Positions 1-11,865 of a DNA stretch of 64,000 nucleotides are shown one piece after another. Position numbers and translations under genes: made by a program. The stretch comes from Rheum nobile (lineage: Eukaryota; Streptophyta; Magnoliopsida; Caryophyllales; Polygonaceae): NCBI GenBank assembly GCA_027886185.1, contig WOAB01000152.1:1071001-1135000 (forward strand), in the 5' to 3' direction. Within the stretch, counting starts at the first letter, position 1; each line of letters opens with the position of its first letter. The notes under the pieces are model-generated. The model saw only the letters and a program-made list of their open reading frames with translations. It did no database searches and was not told the origin of the DNA.

Positions 1-87
1 TTCCTGAGACCTTGGATGCTACATTGGGGGAGTAGGCTCTTTATTAGTTTACTCGAGGACGAGCAAAGGTCTAAGCATGGGGTGGTT
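1..87 (+). other. 3' internal end and polypurine tract of Athila-type element F
   Basis: These bases are the end of the internal region of an element whose remainder lies left of the window. The stretch ends in CATGGGGTGGTT (76-87), a purine-rich tract directly before an LTR starting TGATAAGC, as expected for the plus-strand primer site. The preceding bases (GACGAGCAAAGGTCTAAGC) match, on the opposite strand, the sequence beside the 3' LTR of element B at 17604-17640, which places F in the same Athila-like group. Confidence 0.75.
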
Positions 88-1511
88 TGATAAGCACTAC
101 TTTGTAGGGTTTAAGTAAGAGTCATTAGATGTTTTATTGGTGCCATTCGGGTAGATTTAGACACATTCATGTGCATGGCGTGTGGGGGCGAAGTTTAGTG
201 ATTAACAAGCCACGTGATGCTAATTTTGGTGATGGGCCAATTTGGATGAAGAAAGGCCCATAAAATCTCTACCCGCGTGAAGAATTTGGAAAATGAAGGC
301 TGGAGCCCACATGAAGAATTGAAGCCGCGTCAAATTGAAGCTGAAGAAATGAGAGGATGGCATCATCGTGACCTCGCCATGACGTCGACGTGCTGAAGCT
401 GCTGCTTGGAGTGGGCCGCTTTTGCTGTGCCGAGAAGCTGCTGAATGGTGATGGGCTGTGGGAGATTGAAGCTATTGGGCCGTGTCTTCTGCCTTGGACA
501 AGCTGCTGAACGAGTATTGGAAGCTATTGGGCCGCAGCTGCTTGCACTATTCGGCCGAGACGAGAGGCTTTGCCGAGAATGCTTACGGGATTAATTTCCT
601 TGGTTGTTTAATTATTATTATTTTTATTATTTTGTTTTAGGTTAATTTAGATTTTATTTCCTTTAGTATATTAGGGTTGAGAAAAGGCTTGTTTGCCTAT
701 CTTGGATAATCTTCGTTTTTCTCTTGAACCCTAATTTCTTTCTACGTACTTACTATGAAGAACTAAGCCTCCTTGGCTTAGTCAGACGATGAAGCTTTCG
801 TTTCGATAAAGTTGTGAGATTCTCGTTCTTAATCTATTGCATTGATTTTATCTATTCTCTTGTTTAAGTTGCTTATGATTGATATTGATAATTTCTAGTC
901 TGATCAACTAGGGTTTATTGTTATTGATCTATTGCTAGATCTAGATTGTTATTGGTTGAGCATATCTATTTCAGAGTAGCAACTGCATCGTACTAGTATC
1001 TGGTTGTGCTAGTCTTATGCAGAAGAGAATTGATTTACATTCTAGGATAAAAGCTGGTTGTTTTATGCTAGAATTGTATCCAACTATATTCCTATCCATA
1101 AGGCTGCTGTTAAACTGAATCTTGATAGTTTCAGGGTTGTTTAATTAGTTAGTGCTAATAGTATCTGGTTGTGCTATTAGTTATATCTGAAAAGGAATTG
1201 GAATTTCCATTGCATGAGATTTTGAATGAGTATCTATGATCAACTTGTCATACGAATAGTGGATGTTGTTTGACTAAGTGCTTTTTCCCATCACTGATTT
1301 CATCATATTTTACTTTGTTTACTTTTGCATGCTTAGGTTACTAAAACTCACAAAACCCTCTTTGGTTACTTCTGATTGACACATAAATTGCATATTTAGA
1401 TAGAATTCGCATCCCTGTGGATTCGACCTTTACTTACCTAGGACTACGGTTTAGGGTTTGTTTGGATATATTTTGCATAGTAGGAATTAGAACGACAAAT
1501 TCCTGTTATCA
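88..1511 (+). repeat. 3' LTR of Athila-type element F
   Basis: This LTR of about 1.42 kb begins TGATAAGCAC and ends CTGTTATCA, so its termini are the inverted repeat TGATAA/TTATCA. A reverse-oriented relative lies at 5165-6746. Its first 100 bases also resemble the LTR of element B, including the segment reading ATTGGTGCCATTCGGGTAGA. A polypurine tract directly precedes it, and the copia gag remnant begins right after it, so F appears to have inserted into that copia element. The left end is outside the window, so the target-site duplication cannot be tested. Confidence 0.8.
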
Positions 1512-2693
1512 TCTACTAAGTCTTAATGGGAGACATTGGAGAAGAAGTATGGTTCAAATGATGTTGGAAAGAAGAAATATGTTACTGGAAAGTTCATGAG
1601 ATTCTAGATCTTGGATGACAAACCGATCATGGAACAAGTCCATGAATATCAAAACCTGGTGGCAGATATCCGCTAAAGGAATGAAGATGTGTGAGTATCT
1701 GCAAGTCAATTTTCTGATTGAAAAGCTTCCCGATTCGTGGGCAAGTTATCGCAACCATCTCAAACATAAAAAGAAGGACATGAGTCTAGAGGAATTAGTC
1801 GGCCACATGATGATTGAAGAGGCAAAGTGTCTCAAGGATAAGTCATCTAACATTTCTGATTCTTCAATTAAGGCTAACTTTGTTGAAACAACTTCTTAGA
1901 AGAATGACAGGTTCAAGAAGAACAATGCTCAGCCTCCTATAGAGAATTCTGGACCCTAAAAAGCTTTACACAAAAAAGGGCAAGAATTTTAAGAAAGGAG
2001 GGAAAAACGACAAGCCCAAAGGAACATGTTTTATGTGCGGAAAACCTGGTCATAGGATTCTCAATGTTATCACAGAAATGATGCCTTGAAGAACAATCAA
2101 GGCCCAAAGCCAAACTAGGAGAAAAATTAGGCTAATCTGACTGAAGAGGACCTGTCGTTGTCACTTTAGAAGTGAACATGGTCGACAAGGCTGAATGGAT
2201 GGTCGACACCGGAGTTACTAGGCACTTATGCGCCAACAAAGACCTATTGTATGACTTTGTCCCTGCATCCTAGGGTGAACAAGTTTACATGGGCAACTCC
2301 AGCATTTCTGAAGTGCTCGGTAAAGGAAAAATTCTTCTCAAATTAAATTTTAGCAAAACGTTATGCTTAATGAATGTGTTGTATGTTCCATCTTTGCGTA
2401 CAAATTTGATTTATAAGGGTTTAATGATTAAAGTTGGCTTTAGGCTCCTCTTTGATGGAGGAAAAGTAATCATTAGCAAGAATGGGAAAGTTGTTGGTAA
2501 GGGTTTCATGGTTGAGAATGGTCTTTTCATACTTGATTCCATTGTTGCTAAAATCAATGAAATTGGATCTACTTCTACTTACTTGACTGAGTCTTTTGAT
2601 TTATGTCATGCTAGATTTCGGCATGTGAATGTGAATGCGATTGAGCGATTGCATAAATCTAGATTGATTCCTAATCTGAACATTGATAGCAGT
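1512..2693 (+). pseudogene. Ty1/copia gag-protease remnant (element G, part 1)
   Basis: Broken reading frames give a copia Gag. There is a WETLEKKYG segment near 1530, then IEKLPDSWASYRNHLKHKKK and a zinc knuckle start CFMCGKPGH near 2026 whose last cysteine is lost. The protease follows, with catalytic DTG at 2205-2213 (context WMVDTGVTRHLC). The longest open part is 2289-2696 and covers the protease C-terminus and the GAG-pre-integrase region (LCHARFRHVN). Several stops and frameshifts make it inactive. It is cut at 2693 by element E and resumes at 26284 with KPFKAVT and the integrase, so both parts come from one element. Order gag-PR-IN-RT identifies Ty1/copia. Confidence 0.8.
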
Positions 2694-3466
2694 TGATGAC
2701 TTATGGCATGCGTACACTTCGAGGGACTTGGAGATGATGATTCGAGGGCTCATGAAGGTCAAGAGGACCATGACTCGGTGGGACGAGCCATCTTAGCCAC
2801 ATGTTGGCTCACTCACATGCAAGGGATGTTGCATGCTTATCCATAATTTCTAGTTTAAGACTTTCTATTTGTAATAGTCTGTGAGACTGAATGATTCTGC
2901 TTTGCTATTTTTGGTATTTCCTAGCTACGCTATATTTAGTATTTCCTATTATTTATTTTTAGACATAGGAGTAGATTTGGAAGAGCTAGGGCTAGCCCCA
3001 TAGGGGCGTGCCATCACTTTGCTTTTCTATCTTGTTTCTTGTAGTTATACTCTTGTTTCTAATAGAAAGATAGATTGAATTTAAGAGTAACTTGGTTAAG
3101 TTACTTTCAAGATTGTTTAGTCCAAAACTTCATCTTTTTCAGAAGATTAATCCTTCAAATAATCAAAACTTTCGTATTCCACAATCACACAATTCAGAGT
3201 TCATTCAACCGAAACCCTAATTCGCTGCAGCCTCTGCGATTGATTTGGAATTGACATAACTATCGATTCCATGATCCAAACGTGCCAAAATTTGGAGGAG
3301 TTCAAGTACACTTCTAAATCTTTAATCTCTCATTAGAATCACTCAATTCCGACATCGAAGCATAAATTTATACTTGTCCAAAGACGGGACCAAAAACAGA
3401 GATCTCTTGCGTGCCAAGGCGAGTTCTTTCCATCCAAGAACGTGACAACCAAGTGATTTCACATCA
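2694..3466 (+). repeat. 5' LTR of gypsy element E
   Basis: This LTR of about 773 bp begins TGATGACTTATGGCATGCG and ends TTTCACATCA, so the termini are TGATG/CATCA. A second copy in the same orientation lies at 25518-26283. A primer-binding site starting TGGTATCA follows two bases after the end (3469). The two copies differ by many substitutions and small indels, so E is old relative to element B. Confidence 0.8.
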
Positions 3467-4661
3467 AGTGGTATCAAATTCCTAGGTTGAGGCAAGTACT
3501 CCTTGTTTTTGCTCTTTCAATTCTTCATAATATTCAGCTTTTAACATCTTTCTTGATCGATCTACCATCATACTGCCCAAGATCTCGATCTTCTTGATCT
3601 TTCGTTGTGTTTCATACACCAACCCCACCACCACCGCACCACCACCACTCGACCACCCCCTGTACCACCTTGATACCACCACCACCACACCATTCCGCCA
3701 CCATATCGCCAAACAACAGCCCAATCCCAACCCTTTGTCGCGCCAAGAACACACCTGTCGTCAAAACCCTAGTTGGCTTTTGGTTGTCTTGCTTCCCAAG
3801 CTTTCACCTTTAGGAGTTAGTTTGGAATTTGTTTGCTTTGTTTTCTTGTTTAGCAATCAAGTGGTTTCCTTGCATGATCTTTCTTCCATTAGTTCAATTC
3901 TTGCATGCTAAGTATTGAATTTCTTGTTCTTGATCTTTCTTGTATAACAACTTGTGTTTTTCTACCCTTTTTTTTTATTCTCTTTGCAGCCGTGTCTCCA
4001 TTGTTATTTGCTTAATTTCATGCTCTTGGATTCCTCTAATCTGAGGTCAAGTAAAAAAAAAAACAGAAGTTCAAGATTGCTTTCTTGTTTGCTTTCTTGC
4101 GCAACAAAACACCTTCAAGATTCATCAAGAACACGGCCAAAGGCCAAGAAAATTCAAGAAAAGACTTAGAGAAGATTTACCTAGGGTGATTGATTGTCTT
4201 TCTTGCGAATAACTTGTCCTTGATTGTGTGACTTGCAAGCAAGGTAAAGACTTGAACTTGCACACCAAACCTTTCTTGCTCTAGCCGTGCATATAAAGTT
4301 TCTTGATTCAAGATTTCATTCCTTATTGCACATTGATGCCCTACATGATTACTTGCTAATTAGGTCATGTTTTTCTCTTGCATAGCTTTGCATATAGGTT
4401 GTTTTGCTTGATTCATCCTAATTAGGGTAATTCAATCCGTTTTTGCAATGTTGCCCTTTAGTAGGGAGTTCTTGCATAGCTCTTCTTGTTTCTTGAACCT
4501 GATTTCTTTGCATCAATTTCCTTACTACCTTAGCTTCCTTGCTACCATTGTTTTTCCTAAAAACCTTCCCTTACCCTAGCTGGAAATTTTAGGGTGTTGA
4601 CTAAGCTAACAAGTCCCTTGTTGATACTTGAGGCTATCTGTTCGTAGTTCTTTGCTTGCCA
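3467..4661 (+). other. Primer-binding site and untranslated leader of element E
   Basis: The primer-binding site begins TGGTATCAAA at 3469 and matches the initiator tRNA-Met type used by many plant gypsy elements in its first eight bases; the rest has drifted. The leader of about 1.2 kb is T-rich with a CCACCACC-rich patch near 3620-3700. Short ORFs here show no family resemblance. The gag start codon at 4662 ends the leader. Confidence 0.6.
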
Positions 4662-5159
4662 ATGTCAAACCACCTGGATCCAGGGAGGCGTACAGCCCTT
4701 CCGTCCCCTCACCCCTCTCAATAGGGTAGGGATGAGACGGATATTGATGTTAAGACTGCCGAGGTGATTCGACAAAGCGTCCCCACTATCGTTTCCGTGA
4801 TGCGAATGGACATCAGGAAGGAATGGGCGAGCCGAGACGCTATGATGGAGGAGCACTCGGCCAAACTCACACAAGTTTGCAACCGGCTTGGCTAGGAAGG
4901 GCCACGGTCTTCTAGGGCCGAGTATGAGACTTCCACTTAGTCCAACGACCTGGATGATGATTTGGCCGGCTTCGCCGAGTCCCAACGCCAGCAGTAGCAA
5001 GCACTTCCCTCACCACTCGTTGCTAGGCGTAGTGTCGCGCACCACAACGCAGCGAACACTCGAGCCAATGCAACCTATGAGCTCGAGTTTGATGACGAGG
5101 ACTATTACGAGGAGTTCGAGACTGAGATCACTCCCCTTGAGTACTTCTACGATGAGGAG
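4662..5159 (+). pseudogene. Gag N-terminal part, element E (interrupted)
   Basis: From ATG 4662 the frame reads MSNHLDPGRRTALP and continues through several nonsense codons, including an acidic stretch (ELEFDDEDYYEEFETE) typical of the variable Gag N-terminus. The frame is interrupted by a solo LTR at 5165-6746. Removing that insertion and one CCCCA copy puts this part next to a continuing Gag at 6752, so the break is an insertion. Nonsense mutations show the gene is dead. Confidence 0.65.
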
Positions 5160-5164
5160 CCCCA

Positions 5165-6746
5165 TGATAACAGGTTTTTGTCGTTCTAAAAACTGTTATG
5201 CAAAATATCCAAACAAACCTTAAACCGTAGTCCTAGGTAAGTACGGGTCAAATCCACAGGGAGACGGATCTATCTTAATATGCAATTTGTATGTCAAACC
5301 AAAGTAACCAAAGGGGGGTTTTGTGAGTTTTGTAAGTTCTAAACATGCAAAAGGTAAACAAGCTAAAGAGTTGTGAAATCAGTGAAGGAAAAAGCACTTA
5401 GTCAAACAACATCCACTATTCGTATGACAAGTTGATCATAGAAAATCATTCAAAATCTCATGCAATGGAAATTCCAATTCCTTTTCAGATATAACTAATA
5501 GCACAACCAGATACTATTAGCACTAACTAATTAAACAACCCTGAAACTATCAAGATTCAGTTTAACAGCAGCCTTACGGATAGGAATATAGTTGGATACA
5601 ATTCTAGCATAAAACAACCAACTTTTATCCTAGAATGTAAATTAATTCTCTTCTGCATAAGACTAGCACAACCAGATACTAGTACGATGCAGTTGCTACT
5701 CTGAAATAGATATGCTCAACCAGTAACAATCTAAATCTAGCAATCAATCAATAACGACAAACCCTAGTTGCGTCCAAATAGAGATTATCAATATCAATCA
5801 TAAGCAACTTAAGCAAGAGAAAGATAAAAACCATGCAATAGATAAGGAACAAGAATCTCACAACTGAATCAAAACGAAAGCTTCAGCGTCTGACTAAGCC
5901 AGGGAGGCTTAGTTCTTCATAACGAATACGTAGAAACTAATTAGGGTTGGAGAGAGAGTTGACGATTGGCAAACAAGCCTTTTCTCAACCCTTAAATACT
6001 AAAGAAAATAAATCTAAATTAACCTAAAATGAAATAATAAAATAATAATAATTAAACAACCGAAAACAGGGAAATTAATCCCGTTCTCGGCCTTCAATTC
6101 TCGCGAGCAGCTCGTCCAGCACTCGGCCTCATCCCACGCAGCTCAGTGGGCGGCCCACTCCAGCAAATGCTTCGCGCGGCCCATCTCCTCTCGGCCCAAT
6201 CTAGCAACTCTCATTCCGCTTCAATTCACTCTCCTGCAAGCATCAGCTTGATGACGTCAGTGTGACATCACCTCCCGCTTCTTCAATTCAATTCACGCGT
6301 GCGGGCATCAGCTTCAATCTCCCACGGCCCATCACGGCCCAACTCCAATTCCAGCAGCCCGGCGTCATGGTGATGTCACCCTTCATTCTTCATTTTCGCT
6401 CTCCGCTGCTTTCAATTTGACGCCACACGGGAGGTTCTTCACGGTGGGCCTTTTAATCCATGGGCCTTCTTCATCAACTCGGCCCAACAACAATTCATCA
6501 GCTCACTTTTCCCGCTTTCTTGTCTTCGGCTTCAACGCGAGGCGCAATTCTTCATGGGTTTCTTCTCCAATTTGGGCCTTTATTTAATTCGGCCCATCAT
6601 CCTTTTAATTCCAGCTTCACGTGGTCTGTTAATCACCAAACTTCGCCCCCACACGCCATGCACATGAATGTGTCTAAATCTACCCGAATGGCACCAATAA
6701 AACCTCTAATGAATCTTACTTAAGCCCTACAAAGTAGTGCTTATCA
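5165..6746 (-). repeat. Solo LTR of the Athila-type F family
   Basis: Read on the minus strand, this 1.58-kb sequence begins TGATAAGCACTACTTTGTAGG and ends GTTATCA. It is the reverse counterpart of the LTR at 88-1511. It is flanked by perfect 5-bp direct repeats CCCCA (5160-5164 and 6747-6751), and no internal element sequence is present. That is the signature of a solo LTR left by LTR-LTR recombination. It sits inside the gag of element E and is therefore younger than E. Confidence 0.9.
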
Positions 6747-6751
6747 CCCCA

Positions 6752-8390
6752 CATGGAGGATTTTCCGCCCCCTAAAGCTGGTCAACAACCCCCACATCGA
6801 CAACTTCAAGGTATGAATAATCGTCGTGATATTAAGGTTAAGATTGATAACTTTGCAAGGGAAAACGGCACAGACAAGTACATGGAGTGAAGCAGATTAT
6901 TGAGTATATTCTGGACCATTGTGGCTATGAGGAGTATGAGCGAGTTCAAGTGGTCACTATCCACTTCCAAGCCACGGCAAGGTCTTGGTGGTTTCGGCTC
7001 CGAGCAGAATAAAAGAGGAAGGGATTGAGATCGATTGTTACATAGCCTCAATTAAAGTTCATTATGAGGAAGAAGTACATCCTAGAGGAGCACTATGAGC
7101 ATATGCAACAACGAGTGCACATGTGCAAGCAAGGCAATAGGCCCCCCGTTGAGTTCTTCAATGAGCTAAAGGATTTGATGCACAAGGCGGGAATTCATGT
7201 GGGACCACGTTCCATGAGGCAACAATTCTTGGTTGGTTTGAATTGTCCCATTCATGACGTTTTTGAGCTGCAATGTATCAATGACATTAATGAGATTGTG
7301 CACAGCAACCCAAGCCTACAACCAACAACGACGCAATAAGGAAAAGGCTTGGTCTTCTAATGACCAAAAGAGGTACAATTATAACTCTTCTTCTAGTACT
7401 TCTTGGAATTCAGCCCCTAACTCTTACATGCAGCAAAAGGAGTCTCCGACTCACCTAAGGGCACAATTGAGGCGTCTAAGAGGAGAGAGGCCAAGACCAC
7501 ACAGCCCCGGGAGAGGTCCCGTGACCCTAGTGTTTTAAGTGCCAAGGTCGTGGCCATTTGGCTCGGGATTGCCCTAACACTCAGCAAACACTTTTGACAC
7601 AACATGTGGGCCAAGACTCGGAGGAGGATTTTGATGAGGACATGACAGCGTTGGTGGAGATAGGAGACTCCGAGGGAGAAGAGGAGGAGAGCCTTGGACT
7701 GCGGCCACACACATGGCCACTTTTGCTAGTGACGCGGCGTGTTCTTACGGTCCAAGAAGTACCGGCTCAAGATCAGCGGGAGACACTCTTCCACACTCGT
7801 TGCACCATAAAGGAAGCCGCCATATGCATAATTATTTATGAAGGGAGCTGCTTCAATTTAATCAACCAACGAGTGGTTGATCACCTCCAATTGAAGGCAA
7901 TGCCACATGTACAACCGTATTCGCTCCAATGGATCTCCGCGAGCAAGGGAGATAACATGGTCACTAGGCAATGTGTAGTACGCTTTAATATTGGCAATTA
8001 TAGTGATAGTGTTATTTGTGATGTTGTGCCTATGGATTATACTCATATGCTTTTAGGGAGACCATTGACAATTTGACAAGAAGGCGATCCATGACGGTTA
8101 GTTAAACTGTTATAGCTTTGTGCACAATGGTAGGAAGGTGACACTTCATCCTTTGTCACCACATGAGGCTATGCGGGACCAAGAAGCCCGGGACCAAGCT
8201 AGGTCCGCGCATGAAGCCAAGGAAAGGGCGCAAGCTATTCAGCCCACACCTACCAGAGACACACCCACCAAACAACGCCACGCCGGCCAAGAGAAGGACA
8301 CGACCTCTAAGAGCCTCAAATCTGATGTGTGCAGCCTTAAGGGACCCTCAAAGGGTACAATTTAGGACACCAAGCAGCCTAAGGAGCCCC
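6752..8390 (+). pseudogene. Gag capsid, zinc knuckle and protease remnant, element E
   Basis: This continues the Gag of element E. A segment reading IKVKIDNFARENG near 6832 and the 7064-7339 frame (FFNELKDLMHKAGIHVG) match the capsid region of elements A and C. A zinc knuckle CFKCQGRGHLARDC follows near 7530-7570, with CX2CX4HX4C spacing. The protease region reads ICIIIYEGSCFNLI, where relatives have IIDGGSCANI, so the catalytic aspartate has become tyrosine. A later LLGRP motif is kept. The frame then runs to HPLSPHEAMRDQ and degenerates. No RT or integrase follows, so E was either pol-less or lost pol by deletion. Confidence 0.75.
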
Positions 8391-8909
8391 TACTAAAGGG
8401 AGGATGCGAAAAGAGGTCATTGATCACTAGAAATGACACTAAGGTTCTTGTCTTTCAAGGGAGTAATTTATGCCTCTTAATCACTTCTCCCACCTCATTC
8501 TATGTTCCTAATTATATTTATGACTTAATGTGCCACTCCAAGCTTTGGGAGCCTTGTGCTTCTTTGTTTTTCTTGTTTAGGTACATTGAAAGAGGCCGTA
8601 GGACACCACCATGCTCGTTCTCCCCAGACCTACGCACAAGACCTTGGGACAACTCTTTGCATCTGCTTTGGACAATGAAGGATGGCTTCATCATGTTGGG
8701 AACCACCATGGAGAGTCATGCTTCAACGTCACTCCCATCGCCGCTCACCGCGGCCACTCCGCGCCGCGCATACACTTGGCCCTCGGCGCTTTGGCAGCCA
8801 TCACCTCTGGCGCTTCCTCCACCATTGCCATCACTTTGGCAGGCTGTTGAGAAAACTTTCCAGGCCCATGGTGCTGCACACTTCACCATTTTTACGGCCC
8901 ATTCCGAGC
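8391..8909 (+). other. 3' internal part of element E, unassigned
   Basis: A frame is open from 8420 to the junction with element A, but its product has no motif I recognise. Its second half is compositionally biased, rich in proline, serine and leucine, with long overlapping frames on both strands, which suggests GC-rich non-conserved sequence. It is cut at 8909 by element A and continues at 25259. Relatives A and C encode RT in the equivalent position; nothing like RT is visible here. Confidence 0.4.
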
Positions 8910-9830
8910 TGATGTGACCCTGCCTCCCATGACGGCCCAAGACGAGGAAGAATCCATGAGCCTACGCTCAGAGGGCCCAGTGACAAGGTCTAGGTCCAAG
9001 GCCATCGCCGCCGTAGTCACGTCACTTATCGCACGCACCGTCGCCAACCAAGGAAGCCCAGACGACAATCCAAGACTCGTCGTCCTCGCCACCATCGGAA
9101 GTGAAACAACGCATTCTTATGAAGACTTTGACACTTCGTCGTCTCTCGCGATGATCTCTTCAAAGCCTTCACCGCGCTAGAAGTGTCACGCGTTCTTTTT
9201 AAGATATTATCTATATTTGGTATTTCCAGCATGTTTAGATAATTTCCTTTGATAACTTTACATAGTTTCCTTTTATAGCATTTTAGATAGTTTCCTTTCA
9301 ATCGTTATATCTTTTAGGGTTTGTGCCTTTTGCATGCTTGCATGGGTTAGCCCACGAGGTTCGACTCGGCCCATCCGACGTCTCACCTCCCCTATTTATA
9401 CCCGACTTTGTTAGTGTTATTTATTACGTTCAAATTAAAGTTCAAGGTTTTAAGTCGAGTGTTTATCCTCCTTTCCTTGATTGGACGTCACCCTTATCCC
9501 TCTCATCCCCATTCACTCCGCCGCCGACGCTACGGCAACCACTCGATCTCCCTCGAGTTTATCCTCTCCGCAGTCGATGCTACGACACCCACGACTTGTC
9601 TCTTCAAGTCGCCTAGTCTTCATCAAACCGCTTCCGCCACCTCTACCATCTTTCCACCAAATTGCTTCCATCACCACCGAGATCCATTCATCGCGTTCTC
9701 CCGTTCGTGATCAACTACATCCTCACGTTCCACAGCAGAATCACCACACCGAGTGACTTCTCAACCAAGACTAGATCCAAAGTCATCACCTTTGACAATT
9801 CGGCTTGTCACAGGAGGCAAGGACACATCA
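8910..9830 (+). repeat. 5' LTR of gypsy element A
   Basis: This 921-bp LTR begins TGATGTGACCCTGCC and ends GGACACATCA, giving the 7-bp terminal inverted repeat TGATGTG/CACATCA. The element is flanked by CGAGC (8905-8909 and 25254-25258). The LTR contains an open frame (8914-9180) starting TLPPMTAQDEEE and including VTRSRSKAIA; in the 3' LTR position this is continuous with the integrase frame. The 3' LTR copy is nearly the same length (919 bp after removing nested element B). Confidence 0.92.
9394..9401 (+). promoter_or_regulatory. Possible TATA box in the LTR of element A
   Basis: TATTTATA lies about 485 bp into the 921-bp LTR, in the context CCCCTATTTATACCCG, and the same octamer is kept in the 3' LTR near 24825. 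This is a plausible RNA polymerase II core promoter for the genomic transcript. No transcript evidence is available. Confidence 0.45.
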
Positions 9831-10651
9831 ACTGGTATCAGAGCCCAATAGTCTTGTAAGTCACGAACTCAAGTTTCACTCTTGTTCACGATTTTTTTTT
9901 TCTTGCCCCCATCGTTTTCTTTACTAAAAGATCACGAAAAAAAAAAATCAGAACTTTCCATATTTGCTACACCTATTCGGTTTCTACAAGGTAATACCTT
10001 GGCCGACAATTTTTCTTGTTCCCCAAGTTTTGGTGTGTTAGGTACTTTTGTTATCTTGCATGCTAGATTATTTTGTTTCCTTATTTCATGCGTGGATAGA
10101 ATTTCCTTGTTTGCTAGATATTACTTTTTAGGTTGTTAAACCGAATTTCCATATATAAGATATCATCAAATCTTATCTTCTCTCTCTTATCTCTAACATC
10201 ACACTTGTGATATTCTTGTTACTTAGACCTTTTTTTATTTTATTTCCTTTTCCAAATCCGAAAATATCAAAAGATAAGATCTCGGATATTAAAAAAAAAA
10301 AGATATCGAAAAGATATTAACAAAAAAAAAAGTTTCCAAAGTTAGGAAAAGCCAAAATAAGGCAACCCTAACCCACATCGGTCTAAGCTCATCTTCTATA
10401 TCTCTCCACCGTCTAGGTCAAGCTTCCTAGAAGTACTTTCTTGCTAATTAGGTTACTTTGTTTACGTTTGTTTTAGGGTTTCAATTTGTTCTTGTTTGTT
10501 TGATTGCAACTTGCTTGATACACCATAACTTGTTCAAGCCAAGCCGCCCTCACGGCAATCCAAACAAGCCCTACCGACGTGACCTTTGTGACTTGACTAG
10601 TGATTTGCTTGGTTGTTGTTCTTTGTTGTCTTTTTATTCGTTTTTACTCCC
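9831..10651 (+). other. Primer-binding site and leader of element A
   Basis: Two bases after the LTR lies TGGTATCAGAGCC (9833-9845), the standard complement of the plant initiator tRNA-Met 3' end. The leader of about 800 bp contains A-rich runs (10285-10335) and no convincing gene before the gag ATG. It aligns with the leaders of C1 and C2 almost throughout. Confidence 0.85.
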
Positions 10652-11865
10652 ATGTCTGGCCGTCTTGTTATAGGTACCATGAAGATTGGACACAGTAACG
10701 AAGAACGCGACGTTGACAACACAACCCAAGAACAACCGCCGTTGGCTCTACCCCAGGACCAACGCGTTCAAGACCCCACACCACACGATACCATCTTGGA
10801 GTTGACGGAAGATCAAATATTGATCCAAGCTCTTCGACAAGAGGTCGCAGCCTTGCGAGCTCAACCACCAGTGGTCCCCACCGCGCCAACTCCAACCCCC
10901 CTGAGTGCTATGGACGCGCCGCCTCCGACTGGAGCCACCGACGCGGGTCCATCCAAGACGAGAGTAGACAAAGGCAAAGGAATTATGCCGTCTTCATCTC
11001 AACATCAACCACAACTCAACAGAATGCAGAGTGTCATTGAGAGCCGCCAAGGCTTCGTTCCCAGGACGGATCGCTACGTGCCCAGAGCCACCCCCGGTGG
11101 CCACGACACCGGCTCCGACTACGACGCTGACGACTTTTGAGGTGAGTACTCTAAACCTTACAACTTTGATGATAGGTATGCCTCTCGGAGAACCCAGCGC
11201 CATGTGCCAGAGTCCACACCACGCGATGGCCGACGTCGTCAGGCCGCCCAAGCCAACGCGACGCCAAGAAGACCAAGCCGCCGTGACACTGGGCATACGT
11301 GACACGATGATCAATTGAGGACACCCTCTACCCAACAACACAGCCATGATGCCCGCGATCATCTTCGACACCAGAGTGTTCGAACACCGCGTTATGGATC
11401 TGATGGCTACGCGTTGATCACACCAAATGTCCAAGACGAGTATGATGACGAAGAAATCGAGGACTTAGGTATGGTCAACCCAAGTTTTTTCCACCCCCCT
11501 CTTGGAGATCCACTTGAATTGGAGGATCACGCATCGGATTGGATCCCTTCACCGCATCTCCGACCCCAAGGAGAACGCGTTCAAAACATTGGCGGCGAGC
11601 ACCGCGATGGTTTCCAAAGAGACAATCGACGCGACAACTATGATGCCCAGCCACGAAGACGTCAACGCGATGACGCCTACGCGTCCAGGGATGAGTTTGT
11701 CCGTGAAGATCGCGAACAACGTGATAGACACCATGTTGGACGCAATAGACCACATGGATTGCACGCCTTTGAGAACCCTCTCTACGACGCCGTGCCAAAC
11801 AATGCGTTCAACCAAGAAACTGACCATCCTCGATACCAACGACATCAAGTCAAGGTAAAAATCGA
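10652..11865 (+). pseudogene. Gag N-terminal region, element A
   Basis: The start ATG at 10652 is chosen because MSGRLVIG matches MSGHIVIG and MSGHFVIG at the same position in C1 and C2, and it follows the shared TTTACTCCC sequence. The region is proline- and glutamine-rich, then basic and arginine-rich (PRRRQRDDAYASRDEF), without an enzymatic motif. A stop at 11138 follows a small deletion relative to C1. A TGA near 11300 replaces a codon that is CGC in the relatives. Gag makes the structural shell of the retroelement particle; this copy cannot make a full one. Confidence 0.8.

Noticed and set aside
3594..4169. Several short frames with histidine/proline-rich peptides
   Set aside because: They come from a low-complexity CCACCACC tract in the leader of element E and overlap each other on both strands.
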